A DNA stretch of 64,000 nt from a bacterium 1XD42-1 (lineage in GTDB: Bacteria > Bacillota > Clostridia > Oscillospirales > Ruminococcaceae). The notes beneath the pieces are model-generated. The model was not told the DNA's origin. It ran no database searches and saw nothing but the letters and a program-made list of their open reading frames with translations. This document shows, piece after piece, positions 17,421 through 25,455 of the stretch. The stretch spans positions 1 through 64,000 of the forward strand of contig RAZJ01000014.1 in the NCBI GenBank assembly GCA_003612625.1. Reading direction: 5' to 3'. Within the stretch, counting starts at the first letter, position 1, and each line of letters starts with the position of its first letter. A program made the position numbers and the translations under genes.

Positions 17421-18014
17421 TCAATTTTTTGCTTTTGTATTCCCATTGCCAGCCTCCCCGGAAGGCGTACTGGAAGAAGGATTATTTCCCTCTTGGCCCC
17501 CGGACGCGGCATCATTTCCGGTTCCGGGGTTTCCGGCAAGGCCGTACATGAAACCATCCAGCTCCAAAGAGCAAATGTCCCCGCCTATAATTTTATCTTT
17601 ATAGGTCAGAATATTGGCCTGGATATTTTCCGTCTGGCCCGGATAATTGAGGACTGTATAAGAATACCGTTTGCAGCGCTTCCCGCAGTATTTTTTCAGG
17701 TCGCAGCCCTGTGCCTTTTGAATGGCATTGTATTCTTCCAATACGTCGTCAAATTCTTTTGGAATCAATACTTCTACAATTTCGGCTTCCTCCGGCTGGA
17801 CCTTCCACCCAAAAGCGCCTAAAAGCTCGATCCGCTGTTCAGCAGTTTTTCCAGCCGCTTTATTGATTTTTACCACATGGCTGGACTGGGCCGGGGTTCC
17901 CCTGAGCTGTGTAAAAGCTGCCCTGGCCCAGATTCCTCCGGCAAACGCCAGCACAAAAGCCGCACCGGCTGCAATAATCTGGCGCTTTGTAATTTTCAGT
18001 GATATGGTGAACAT
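17421..18014 (-). CDS. DUF4830 membrane-anchored protein
   Basis: A 197-residue protein with one N-terminal membrane helix (about residues 12-32) and an extracytoplasmic domain. The pattern TAEQRIELLGAFGWKV, IPKEFDDVLEEYNAIQKAQG, Cys-containing LKKYCGKRCKRY and IIGGDICSLELDGFM fits DUF4830, a family of unknown function common in Clostridia. Two Cys pairs may form disulfides. The tail from about 165 is Gly/Ser/Asn-rich and likely disordered. It is a single transcription unit with a clear terminator. Confidence 0.8.
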   Translation of the reverse strand: MFTISLKITKRQIIAAGAAFVLAFAGGIWARAAFTQLRGTPAQSSHVVKINKAAGKTAEQRIELLGAFGWKVQPEEAEIVEVLIPKEFDDVLEEYNAIQKAQGCDLKKYCGKRCKRYSYTVLNYPGQTENIQANILTYKDKIIGGDICSLELDGFMYGLAGNPGTGNDAASGGQEGNNPSSSTPSGEAGNGNTKAKN

Positions 18015-18132
18015 AAATTTCCCTCCCGCAAAAGATGAGCCGCCATTTGGTTACGGCGCGACAGTTTGTATATATCCATACTTATGCGGGAAACAGGCAT
18101 CTCATACCATCAGGACGGCAATTTTAAGGGAT

Positions 18133-18492
18133 TTAAGGGCTTGCCGGCCAATGGCGCAATACGTTATCTATGGTATCATTGAGCAGGTTAAGCAGCCGCT
18201 GGTATTTCTGTCCGGTAACAGCTCCGCCTCCCCGGGCAAAAATTAAAACATCTTCTGGGATTGGTGTTTCGTCCTGATCTGCGGCAGCTTCTTCCTCATT
18301 TAAAGGCGTTTCATCATAAAAATGGCCTTCACGGATATGGGCCAGTTCATGGCGCAGCGCCTTTTCCTGCTGTGCTCTCGGCAGGTCGCTGTTGATGTAA
18401 ATTGAAAATGTCCCATCATCATTGGGTAATGTTACCCCTTTTACGGTATAGGGAAATGAGACGTAACGGATAAATACATCTCCTTGTGTCAT
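18133..18492 (-). CDS. ImmA/IrrE-type metallopeptidase
   Basis: A 119-residue zinc peptidase. The HExxH motif is seen as HELAHIREGHF at about residues 67-77. In phage and ICE modules ImmA cleaves the partner XRE repressor after DNA damage. Its start overlaps the end of the XRE gene by 4 bp, so the two are translationally coupled, which supports that pairing here. The protein is short for the family and lacks any extra C-terminal sensor domain. Confidence 0.8.
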   Translation of the reverse strand: MTQGDVFIRYVSFPYTVKGVTLPNDDGTFSIYINSDLPRAQQEKALRHELAHIREGHFYDETPLNEEEAAADQDETPIPEDVLIFARGGGAVTGQKYQRLLNLLNDTIDNVLRHWPASP

Positions 18493-18851
18493 GGATCACC
18501 CTCCGCTTTTTTTAATGCTTCAATAATTGCGACTGCGCGCATAATGTCTTCTTTGGAAGCATCCCTGCTTACAGAAAACAGCATACGCATTTCCGAACGG
18601 TTTTTCAGCTCATCTAGGTATTCTTCTACTTCCTGACTGCTGTCTTTTTCTTCCGCTGCCCCCATCAGGTATGCAGGCGTGACTTCCAGGATTTTTGCCA
18701 GTTTAGACAGCTTGTCATACCGCACATTGCGGATGCCGCCGCTTTCCCACCGCTGGACTGTCGCACGGGTTACGCCAGTAGCCTGGGCAATTTCCTCCAG
18801 AGTCAGGCCCAGGGCTTTACGGCGGGTACGTAAAATATCACGGAATTCCAT
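18489..18851 (-). CDS. XRE-family repressor (ImmR-like)
   Basis: A 120-residue protein with a Cro/C1 HTH at about residues 5-62 (LTLEEIAQATGVTRATVQRW) and a short helical C-terminus. It is divergent from a sigma-like gene; between them perfect inverted arms (18935-18944 and 18987-18996) surround the rightward promoter, as expected for a repressor-controlled switch. The ATG follows GGAGGA. With ImmA it forms the classic repressor/antirepressor-protease pair. Confidence 0.82.
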   Translation of the reverse strand: MEFRDILRTRRKALGLTLEEIAQATGVTRATVQRWESGGIRNVRYDKLSKLAKILEVTPAYLMGAAEEKDSSQEVEEYLDELKNRSEMRMLFSVSRDASKEDIMRAVAIIEALKKAEGDP

Positions 18852-18892
18852 AATGTGTTCCTCCTAACACAGAGCGTCCCGCTCTCAAAACA

Positions 18893-18921
18893 AGTATATC
18901 ATGAACGGATACGAAACACAA
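18893..18921 (-). promoter_or_regulatory. Leftward promoter of the XRE/ImmA pair
   Basis: On the minus strand: TTGTGT (18916-18921), 17-bp spacer, TATACT (18893-18898). A small hairpin (AGAGCG/CGCTCT, 18871-18885) lies in the leader. Confidence 0.65.
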
Positions 18922-18934
18922 GACCCCGAAATAA

Positions 18935-18996
18935 GTTTCTTTTACGTATTGACAAAAGAAGAAATCCGGATATAATAATAGTTACTTAAAAGAAAC
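18935..18996 (+). promoter_or_regulatory. Rightward promoter flanked by inverted operator-like arms
   Basis: TTGACA (18949-18954), 16-bp spacer, TATAAT (18971-18976). GTTTCTTTTA (18935-18944) and its exact reverse complement TAAAAGAAAC (18987-18996) flank it, centred 52 bp apart. Confidence 0.65.
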
Positions 18997-19020
18997 AAAG
19001 ATTTCGGAAAGGAGACTATC

Positions 19021-19488
19021 ATGGATCTGAAAAAACAAATTGCCTATTTAAACGGCTACCAGGATGCGGAACGGGAAGGAGAACGGACAAAACAGGAATT
19101 TTTATTTTGGAAACGCCGGATACAGGAAATTGCAGAGGAAACCGGAAACCCGCAGGCGGCCCAATGGGAAGCATACTATTGTAAAATGCTGCAGGGCCGT
19201 TACCGGAAATGCCTTCAGGCCCGTTTGCTGGTAGAAAAAGCAATTTTACAGGCATCTCCCGGCCGGGAGCGTACCCTTTTGCGGATGCGTTACATAGACG
19301 GCCTTTCTATGGAAGCCTGTGCGGAACGGCTGGGACTGTGTGACCGCCATTTGCAGCGGGTCCATAAACAAATTTTGGAATCCCTCCAGCTTCCGGAATT
19401 TTTTCCGGTTCAGGACAGGGATTTCGTGGACAGAATGGCCTGTTTAGCGGGCTTTTTATGCCAAAAAGAAGAACTTGAGGCAGCCTGA
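19021..19488 (+). CDS. Phage-type sigma-like regulator (DUF1492-like)
   Basis: A 155-residue protein. The N-terminal half is a charged coiled coil (about residues 20-80); the C-terminal part carries a sigma-70 region 4-like HTH (LLRMRYIDGLSMEACAERLG). This layout is known from late-gene activators of Firmicute phages (DUF1492/ArpU-like). No phage structural genes follow; sepF does. It is divergent from the XRE/ImmA pair and its promoter sits between their candidate operators. Either a prophage remnant or a domesticated regulator. Confidence 0.65.
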   Translation: MDLKKQIAYLNGYQDAEREGERTKQEFLFWKRRIQEIAEETGNPQAAQWEAYYCKMLQGRYRKCLQARLLVEKAILQASPGRERTLLRMRYIDGLSMEACAERLGLCDRHLQRVHKQILESLQLPEFFPVQDRDFVDRMACLAGFLCQKEELEAA

Positions 19489-19535
19489 CCCTTGAAAGGA
19501 ATTTTTTCCTATTTTTGAAATCGGTTTAAAAAAGC

Positions 19536-19564
19536 TTGCCAAACTACCATAACCGCGCTATAAT
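19536..19564 (+). promoter_or_regulatory. sepF promoter
   Basis: TTGCCA (19536-19541), 17-bp spacer, TATAAT (19559-19564). Confidence 0.75.
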
Positions 19565-19598
19565 AAAATGGTAAGTCAGTAGATGGAGGGGAATGCTT

Positions 19599-19979
19599 AT
19601 GGGATTTTCCGCAAAAATCCGTGATTTTATGGGCTATCCGGAAGATGATTATGAAGATCCCGGGGAACGGTCAGAAGCGGATTCTCCAGAGGAAGAGATA
19701 GAAGGCCCTTGTCATGAGGTGGTATTGGCTCAGCCCGAAAAATTTGATGATGCTATCGGGATAGCGGATCATATTACTGCAAACCGGATTGTCGTATTGA
19801 ATTTAGAGTCTGTGCCCCGGGAAACAGCCCGGAGGCTGATTGATTTTTTAGGCGGGGCTGCTTATGCAAAGAACGGCCTCCTGACACGGGTGGCAGGCAA
19901 TGTCTATTTGATCACCCCGTATAATGTGGATTATTCAGATCTGGATTTTGGAGGCGTCAATGGTATCCCGGTATTTTAA
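19599..19979 (+). CDS. sepF: Cell division protein SepF
   Basis: A 126-residue SepF, which anchors FtsZ to the membrane through an N-terminal amphipathic helix (MGFSAKIRDFMGY) and polymerises through its C-terminal domain (about residues 45-120; ITANRIVVLNLESV, LIDFLGGAAYAKNG). An acidic linker joins them. Of two in-frame ATGs six bases apart, 19599 is correctly spaced from GGAGGGG. It is monocistronic rather than inside the usual ylm cluster. Confidence 0.92.
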   Translation: MGFSAKIRDFMGYPEDDYEDPGERSEADSPEEEIEGPCHEVVLAQPEKFDDAIGIADHITANRIVVLNLESVPRETARRLIDFLGGAAYAKNGLLTRVAGNVYLITPYNVDYSDLDFGGVNGIPVF

Positions 19980-20034
19980 AAGAGGACAAGGCTGGATTCC
20001 ATACATAAAAATATGTAATATTGTATAAAAAATT

Positions 20035-20068
20035 GCTTCCCGGAAAAAGCCTGGGCAGCATTTTTTTT
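20035..20068 (+). terminator. sepF terminator
   Basis: GCTTCCCGG pairs imperfectly with CCTGGGCAGC, followed by eight T residues (20061-20068). Confidence 0.75.
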
Positions 20069-20088
20069 GCATTTTTATAAGGCAAGGC

Positions 20089-20117
20089 TTGCATTTTGGA
20101 CCTGTGCGGTATAAAAT
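20089..20117 (+). promoter_or_regulatory. queT promoter
   Basis: TTGCAT (20089-20094), 17-bp spacer, TAAAAT (20112-20117). Confidence 0.5.
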
Positions 20118-20120
20118 AGA

Positions 20121-20246
20121 AAACGCCGCTGCTGCGGCTGCCAGTTCGGAACATCCTGGCCAGGCGTGAAAGCCTGAATCAAAACTAGCGGCCCGCGGGT
20201 TTCGGGCGAGGTCGGGGGCCGGAAGCAATTCCGGTCAGAAAAGGAG
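20121..20246 (+). promoter_or_regulatory. Structured queT leader, candidate preQ1 riboswitch
   Basis: The 125-nt leader holds at least four foldable parts: GCCGC/GCGGC, CAGGC/GCCTG, GCCCG/CGGGC and a CCGGAA/TTCCGG hairpin ending just before the AAGGAG ribosome site. Position directly before a QueT-family gene is where preQ1 switches occur, and class III members were described from Ruminococcaceae. I do not see the short class I signature, so class III or a new form is more likely. No covariance search was possible. Confidence 0.5.
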
Positions 20247-20256
20247 TTTGAAAGAA

Positions 20257-20790
20257 ATGAGTCAAAAGTTTTCCCCTAGGCGTATGGCCTACATTGCAAT
20301 GATTGCCGCTTTATACTGCGCAGTCAGTGTCTGTTTACTGCCTTTATCTTTTGGGGCAGTTCAGGTGCGTATTGCAGAAGCACTCACCATGACAGCCATA
20401 TTTGGGCCGGTTGGAATTTGGGGTGTTACATTGGGATGTGCTTTAACCAATGCAATCGGCATTATGACCGGCGCCAATATTATTGGTGTATTGGATGTGC
20501 TTTTTGGCACTGCTGCCACCCTTCTTGCAGGATGGATGAGCTATGGATTACGGGGAATCCGTTTCTGGGGGCTTCCCATTGCGGCATCCCTGCCTCCGGT
20601 ACTGGTGAATGCAGTTGTCATTGGCGGGGAATTATGTTATGTGATTGCAGGCGGATGGAATCCGGCCGTTTTTTGGATCAATGCCGGCTATGTAGGTGTG
20701 GGACAGGCATTGTCCTGTTGTGTGCTGGGTGTAGGTCTGGCAGTGCTGCTGGAACGGAAGGGTCTGGCTGCAAAATTTGCTCAGGCTTAA
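20257..20790 (+). CDS. queT: QueT-family queuosine-precursor transporter
   Basis: A 177-residue membrane protein with five or six hydrophobic helices, the ECF S-component layout. The N-terminal part (YIAMIAALYCAVSVCL then FGAVQVRIAEAL) is characteristic of QueT, the substrate-binding subunit that works with a shared EcfAAT module to import preQ1 or a related precursor. The ATG at 20257 is 10 bp from AAAGGAG; the TTG at 20248 is too close. The structured leader points to control by the ligand itself. Confidence 0.88.
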   Translation: MSQKFSPRRMAYIAMIAALYCAVSVCLLPLSFGAVQVRIAEALTMTAIFGPVGIWGVTLGCALTNAIGIMTGANIIGVLDVLFGTAATLLAGWMSYGLRGIRFWGLPIAASLPPVLVNAVVIGGELCYVIAGGWNPAVFWINAGYVGVGQALSCCVLGVGLAVLLERKGLAAKFAQA

Positions 20791-20807
20791 AAAAACGCTG
20801 CTTTCCC

Positions 20808-20836
20808 TTGCAACTGTGGCCCCAAAAAGGTATAAT
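20808..20836 (+). promoter_or_regulatory. glgP promoter
   Basis: TTGCAA (20808-20813), 17-bp spacer, TATAAT (20831-20836). Confidence 0.75.
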
Positions 20837-20876
20837 AAGCCGTAGGGTGCCGGAATGAGCCGGCATGTCAGAAAAC

Positions 20877-20892
20877 TGGAAAACGTTTTCTT
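20877..20892. promoter_or_regulatory. cre-like operator before glgP
   Basis: The perfect 12-bp palindrome GAAAACGTTTTC (20879-20890), preceded by TG, matches the centre of catabolite-responsive elements bound by CcpA/LacI-family proteins. It lies about 40 bp downstream of the promoter, a roadblock position. Confidence 0.55.
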
Positions 20893-20946
20893 TACGCTGC
20901 CGGTTTTGTCCGGCGCATTTTACAGAAAGACAGGAGGATATATCGA

Positions 20947-23343
20947 ATGAATTGTCAATGCAGCAAAGATGAACTGAAGAAAAGACTGCTTGATACCCTG
21001 GTCAATGAAATGCATATGGACCCACAACAGGCTTCGGATGAAACTTATTATGATGCGTTATGCCGTGTTACCCAGGATTTTTTGGGGGATAAGCTGCGTA
21101 CTTTTTCTGCCCATTATAATGCGCGGGCACAGAAAAAAGTTTATTATATGAGTATGGAATTCCTTATGGGGCGCTCCTTGAAAAACAGCCTTTACAACTT
21201 GGGCATTCAGGAAGCTGCTGCTGGGGCATTGAAAGAATTAAATGTAGATTTGGAAAAGCTGTATGCTTTGGAACCCGATGCCGGCTTAGGAAACGGCGGT
21301 CTGGGCCGCCTGGCAGCCTGCTATATGGACGCCATGGCAACCCATAATATTGCTGCTATGGGATATTCTATCCTTTATGAATACGGGATTTTTAAACAGC
21401 GGATTATTGACGGCTGGCAGACAGAACAGCCGGATTACTGGTTGCCCGGCGGAAGCGTATGGCTGCGGGTAAAACCGGATCGTACCGTTGCCGTCCATTT
21501 CGGCGGCCATATCGAAGAAGGCTGGGAAAACGGGCGCCATTGGATCAACCATGTGGATGCACAAACCGTTTATGCAGTCCCCCATGATATGTGGGTTCCC
21601 GGCTTCGACAGCGAAGGCGTAGCGGTACTCCGTCTGTGGAAAGCCCAAAGCCCGGGCTTTGATATGGAAGCCTTTAACAAAGGGGACTATACCAGTGCAA
21701 TGGCTGCCAATTCTGCCAATGAAGCCATTTCCAAAGTCCTTTATCCCAATGATAACCACACCCAGGGCAAGAGCCTGCGGTTAAAACAGCAGTATTTCCT
21801 GGTTAGTGCTTCTATTTCCGATATTATGCGCCGGCATATTACTTCTTTTGGCACACTGGACAACTTTGCCGAGAAGAATGCTGTCCAGATTAACGACACC
21901 CATCCTACATTAGCCATCCCGGAATTGATGCGTGTACTGCTGGATGACTGCGGCTATGAATGGGAAGCTGCCTGGAAAATCGTTTCCGATACCTTTGCTT
22001 ATACCAACCATACGGTTATGGCCGAAGCTCTGGAAAAATGGGATGAAAATATTTTCCGTACCTTGCTGCCCCGGATTTATCAGATCGTAATCGAAATTGA
22101 CCGCCGGTTCTGTGAAGAACTCCAGGCTCTCCATTATGATCAATATGATATTGACCGGATGCGGGTGCTTTACGATCACGAAGTCCGGATGGCTAATCTG
22201 GCAGTTATTGGATCCCATTCGGTCAATGGCGTATCCAAGCTCCATTCCCAAATCATCAAGGACAGTGTTTTTAACGACTATTATGTCCGTACCCCTGAAA
22301 AATTTAAAAATGTTACCAATGGTATTGCTTCCCGCCGCTGGTTATACCAGTCTAACCCTGGCTTGACGAACCTGCTGAAGGAAACCATTGGAGAGGATTG
22401 GCTGCGGGATATGTCCCAGCTTTCCCGGTTTAAAAAATACGAAGATGATAAAACCGTATTGGATCGGCTGGCGGCCATTAAACGGGAAAATAAAGAACGT
22501 CTGGCCAAATTCGTATTTGAAACAGACGGTGTAAAGCTGAATGTAGATTCTGTTTTCGATACCCAGGTAAAACGGCTTCATGAATATAAACGGCAGCACT
22601 TAAATGCCCTGCATATTCTGGCGGAATATCTGGCACTGCGGGAAAATCCCAATATGGAATTTACGCCGAAAACGTATATTTTTGGCGCAAAAGCTGCACC
22701 GGGTTATTTCCTGGCAAAACAGATTATTAAATTTATCTGCACATTGCGGGATGTTATCGAAAAGGATGAACGCATCCGTCAGAAGCTGCGCATTGTATTT
22801 TTGGAGAATTACAGCGTTACATTATCGGAACTGCTGATGCCTGCTTCTGAAATTTCCGAGCAAATCAGCCTGGCCGGCACAGAAGCCAGCGGCACAGGCA
22901 ATATGAAACTGATGCTGAATGGTGCAATTACCTTAGGAACCCTGGACGGGGCCAATGTGGAAATCAAAGAGTGTGTAGGCGATGATAATATTTTGATTTT
23001 CGGCATGACTACTCCGGAAGTCAATGGCTTGAAAAAGCGCGGCTATTCTCCCAGTGATTACTATAACCGGAACGGGGTTTTGAAAAACTGTGTGGAAACC
23101 TTAAATTCTGGTATTGACGGAACCCAGTTCCCCAATATTTATCATTCCTTACGGTTTGATGATCCTTATATGGTTCTGGCTGACTTTGAAGCTTACTGCA
23201 AAGCCCAGGAAAAAGCTTCCGCGTTATATCGGGATTCCATGAGATGGCAGAAGATGTCCCTGCATAATATAGCAGCTTCCGGCTACTTCTGCGCGGACCG
23301 GGCCATTCTGGAATATGCACAGAAAATTTGGAGCTTAAAATAA
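20947..23343 (+). CDS. glgP: Glycogen/alpha-glucan phosphorylase
   Basis: A 798-residue GT35 enzyme that releases glucose-1-phosphate from alpha-1,4-glucans. The N-terminal substrate domain has EPDAGLGNGGLGRLAACYMD; the pyridoxal-phosphate site is in EASGTGNMKLMLNGA with the Lys of GNMKL. Length is normal for bacterial phosphorylases. A strong promoter and cre-like site precede it, and a GH13 amylase follows, so the pair should break down stored or imported glucan when preferred sugars run short. Confidence 0.97.
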   Translation: MNCQCSKDELKKRLLDTLVNEMHMDPQQASDETYYDALCRVTQDFLGDKLRTFSAHYNARAQKKVYYMSMEFLMGRSLKNSLYNLGIQEAAAGALKELNVDLEKLYALEPDAGLGNGGLGRLAACYMDAMATHNIAAMGYSILYEYGIFKQRIIDGWQTEQPDYWLPGGSVWLRVKPDRTVAVHFGGHIEEGWENGRHWINHVDAQTVYAVPHDMWVPGFDSEGVAVLRLWKAQSPGFDMEAFNKGDYTSAMAANSANEAISKVLYPNDNHTQGKSLRLKQQYFLVSASISDIMRRHITSFGTLDNFAEKNAVQINDTHPTLAIPELMRVLLDDCGYEWEAAWKIVSDTFAYTNHTVMAEALEKWDENIFRTLLPRIYQIVIEIDRRFCEELQALHYDQYDIDRMRVLYDHEVRMANLAVIGSHSVNGVSKLHSQIIKDSVFNDYYVRTPEKFKNVTNGIASRRWLYQSNPGLTNLLKETIGEDWLRDMSQLSRFKKYEDDKTVLDRLAAIKRENKERLAKFVFETDGVKLNVDSVFDTQVKRLHEYKRQHLNALHILAEYLALRENPNMEFTPKTYIFGAKAAPGYFLAKQIIKFICTLRDVIEKDERIRQKLRIVFLENYSVTLSELLMPASEISEQISLAGTEASGTGNMKLMLNGAITLGTLDGANVEIKECVGDDNILIFGMTTPEVNGLKKRGYSPSDYYNRNGVLKNCVETLNSGIDGTQFPNIYHSLRFDDPYMVLADFEAYCKAQEKASALYRDSMRWQKMSLHNIAASGYFCADRAILEYAQKIWSLK

Positions 23344-23369
23344 ACCGGAATAGGAAATTGAAACCCATC

Positions 23370-23396
23370 GCGCCCCGCCCCAAACCAGCGGGGCGC
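23370..23396 (+). terminator. Hairpin after glgP
   Basis: A 9-bp GC-rich perfect stem (23370-23378 with 23388-23396) without a T run. It may only partly stop transcription or protect the 3' end. Confidence 0.4.
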
Positions 23397-23440
23397 AATC
23401 CTTATCAAAGTCAAAAAAACCTTTTTGTGGAGCTGGTTGA

Positions 23441-25297
23441 TTGGTGAATACGCTTTTATTTGACAGCCGTGATCCCCGATGTAAAACGCCTTTTGGCGCA
23501 CTGCCTACGCAGGATGTAGCCACATTCCATATCTTTTTACCCATTGCACACCATTTGTCTGCCCCAGTTCTGTTGATGTATCAGGCAGACCGCTGGGACA
23601 CGCCGGAACGGTTTCCCATGCGCCTGGAGGACAGCGACGGTATTTGCTGCTCGTATGGCTGTATTTTTTATGCCCAGGATCCCCAGTTGTATTTTTACCG
23701 CTTTGAGGTGCAGGGCCCCAATGGGATTATGTATATCAGCAGGGATCAGCAGGGATTTGGAAGCCTTTCCGGGGAACCTGGAGCCATGTGGCAGCTTACC
23801 GTATATGATCGGGAAATGAAAACCCCGGACTTTATGAAAAAAGGTGTTATGTATCAAATTTTTCCGGATCGTTTTTGTAATTCCGGTATTCCAAAGGAAA
23901 ATGTGCCGGAAGACCGGTGGCTTCATAAGGACTGGTATGAACTGCCCAATTATGAGCCGGGACGGGATGGGGAATTCCGGAATAATGATTATTTTGGCGG
24001 GGATTTGCCTGGCATTATTGAAAAATTGCCTTATCTCCATTCTTTAGGGATAACTGTGCTTTATTTGAACCCGATTTTTGAAGCCCATTCCAATCATCGG
24101 TATAATACGGCAGATTACCAGAAAATCGATCCCATGCTGGGGACAGAAGAAGATTTAAAAGAACTTTGTACCCAGGCAAAAGAACTTGGTATCCATATCA
24201 TTTTGGATGGCGTTTTTAATCATGCCGGCAGTGACAGCCTTTATTTTAATAAAGAAGGGCGCTATGGAGATGGGGGTGCTTACCGGGACCCTTACAGTCC
24301 TTACCGTTCCTGGTTTTCCTTTGATGAATACCCGCACCGGTACCAATGCTGGTGGGGCTTTCTCTCACTGCCCAATTTCAATGAGGATGATCCGGGATAC
24401 AGTAATTTTATTTGCGGGGAAAATGGAATCCTGCAAAAATGGCTGAAAAACGGGATTTCCGGCTGGCGGCTGGATGTAGCGGACGAATTGCCCGACAGCT
24501 TTCTGGATAAAATCTGCGCCAGTGTCAAAGCCTTTGATCCGGAAGCCGCGGTCATTGGGGAAGTCTGGGAAGATGCTACAACAAAAATTTCTTACGGTGT
24601 CCGGCGGCGGTACCTTTTAGGAAAGCAGTTGGATTCTGTTATGAATTATCCCTTTAAAGATGCCATTTTAAGCTATATCCGCCATGGGACGGCGGCACAA
24701 TTTTATAATACCTTACTGGATATTTTAGAGCATTACCCCCAGCCTGTATGGGGCGTCTTGATGAATTCCCTTTCCACCCATGACGTAGAACGGGCAATCA
24801 CTGCTTTAGCCGGGGAGCCTGCCCAGGGCCGGGGCCGGGACTGGCAGGGGAAAAATAACCGGTTAAGCCCGGAACGGTATGATTTAGGGAAAAAATTATT
24901 CCGGCTGGCTTCTGTGTTACAATATACGCTGCCAGGCATCCCCTGCCTTTATTATGGGGATGAAGCCGGTTTGTACGGCTACCGGGACCCCTTGAACCGT
25001 TCCTGTTACCCTTGGGGCAGGGAAGATCAGGAACTGCTGCAATGGTTCCATCAACTGGGCCAGCTCCGGAAAAATTATCCTTTTTTATCGGTGGGCAGGT
25101 TTACGGCTGTTTCTTTTACGCCGGAATCCGTTTCCTATATCCGGGACTGCGGGGAACAAAGCCTTTTTATCGGGGTGAACCGTACAGAACAGGAAATCCC
25201 TTTGTCAGTTCCAGACGAATTTAAAACAGCAGAAGCCATCCTTGGGGAATTTAAAAACGTGCTTCCCCCTTATGGATGCCTGATCCTTTCCAAATAG
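23441..25297 (+). CDS. GH13 alpha-amylase/neopullulanase-like glycosidase
   Basis: A 618-residue cytoplasmic enzyme. An N-terminal beta domain (about residues 1-125) resembles the CBM34 of neopullulanases. The GH13 barrel shows the four regions: DGVFNH, the nucleophile in GWRLDVADE, the general acid in VIGEVWED and LSTHDVER. No signal peptide is visible, so it works inside on maltodextrins or glycogen. The start is TTG 23441 or GTG 23444 after TGGAG. It follows glgP in the same direction and ends in a strong terminator. Confidence 0.92.
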   Translation: MVNTLLFDSRDPRCKTPFGALPTQDVATFHIFLPIAHHLSAPVLLMYQADRWDTPERFPMRLEDSDGICCSYGCIFYAQDPQLYFYRFEVQGPNGIMYISRDQQGFGSLSGEPGAMWQLTVYDREMKTPDFMKKGVMYQIFPDRFCNSGIPKENVPEDRWLHKDWYELPNYEPGRDGEFRNNDYFGGDLPGIIEKLPYLHSLGITVLYLNPIFEAHSNHRYNTADYQKIDPMLGTEEDLKELCTQAKELGIHIILDGVFNHAGSDSLYFNKEGRYGDGGAYRDPYSPYRSWFSFDEYPHRYQCWWGFLSLPNFNEDDPGYSNFICGENGILQKWLKNGISGWRLDVADELPDSFLDKICASVKAFDPEAAVIGEVWEDATTKISYGVRRRYLLGKQLDSVMNYPFKDAILSYIRHGTAAQFYNTLLDILEHYPQPVWGVLMNSLSTHDVERAITALAGEPAQGRGRDWQGKNNRLSPERYDLGKKLFRLASVLQYTLPGIPCLYYGDEAGLYGYRDPLNRSCYPWGREDQELLQWFHQLGQLRKNYPFLSVGRFTAVSFTPESVSYIRDCGEQSLFIGVNRTEQEIPLSVPDEFKTAEAILGEFKNVLPPYGCLILSK

Positions 25298-25304
25298 AAA
25301 ACGC

Positions 25305-25355
25305 AAAAAAGGATCTTTGCAGCAGCTTCCGGATTGCTGCAAAGATCCTTTTTTT
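25305..25355 (+). terminator. Strong terminator after the GH13 gene
   Basis: A 20-bp stem (25305-25324 with about 25335-25354) ending in a run of seven T residues. Confidence 0.92.
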
Positions 25356-25387
25356 ATGGAGTTTTTTGGAAATTTATAAAAAAAGTA

Positions 25388-25416
25388 TTGCATAGGGCGC
25401 GGCAAGGTGGTATATT
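25388..25416 (+). promoter_or_regulatory. Promoter of the BMP-domain gene
   Basis: TTGCAT (25388-25393), 17-bp spacer, TATATT (25411-25416). Confidence 0.6.
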
Positions 25417-25455
25417 GAGTCCGCACGAATAAAAGAGAGAAGAGGTTTTTGCAAT

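Noticed and set aside
16546-17604. Long open frame on the plus strand opposite the pseudouridine synthase
   Set aside because: It mirrors rsuA and the DUF4830 end, matches no family, crosses a clear terminator of the other strand and has no ribosome site.
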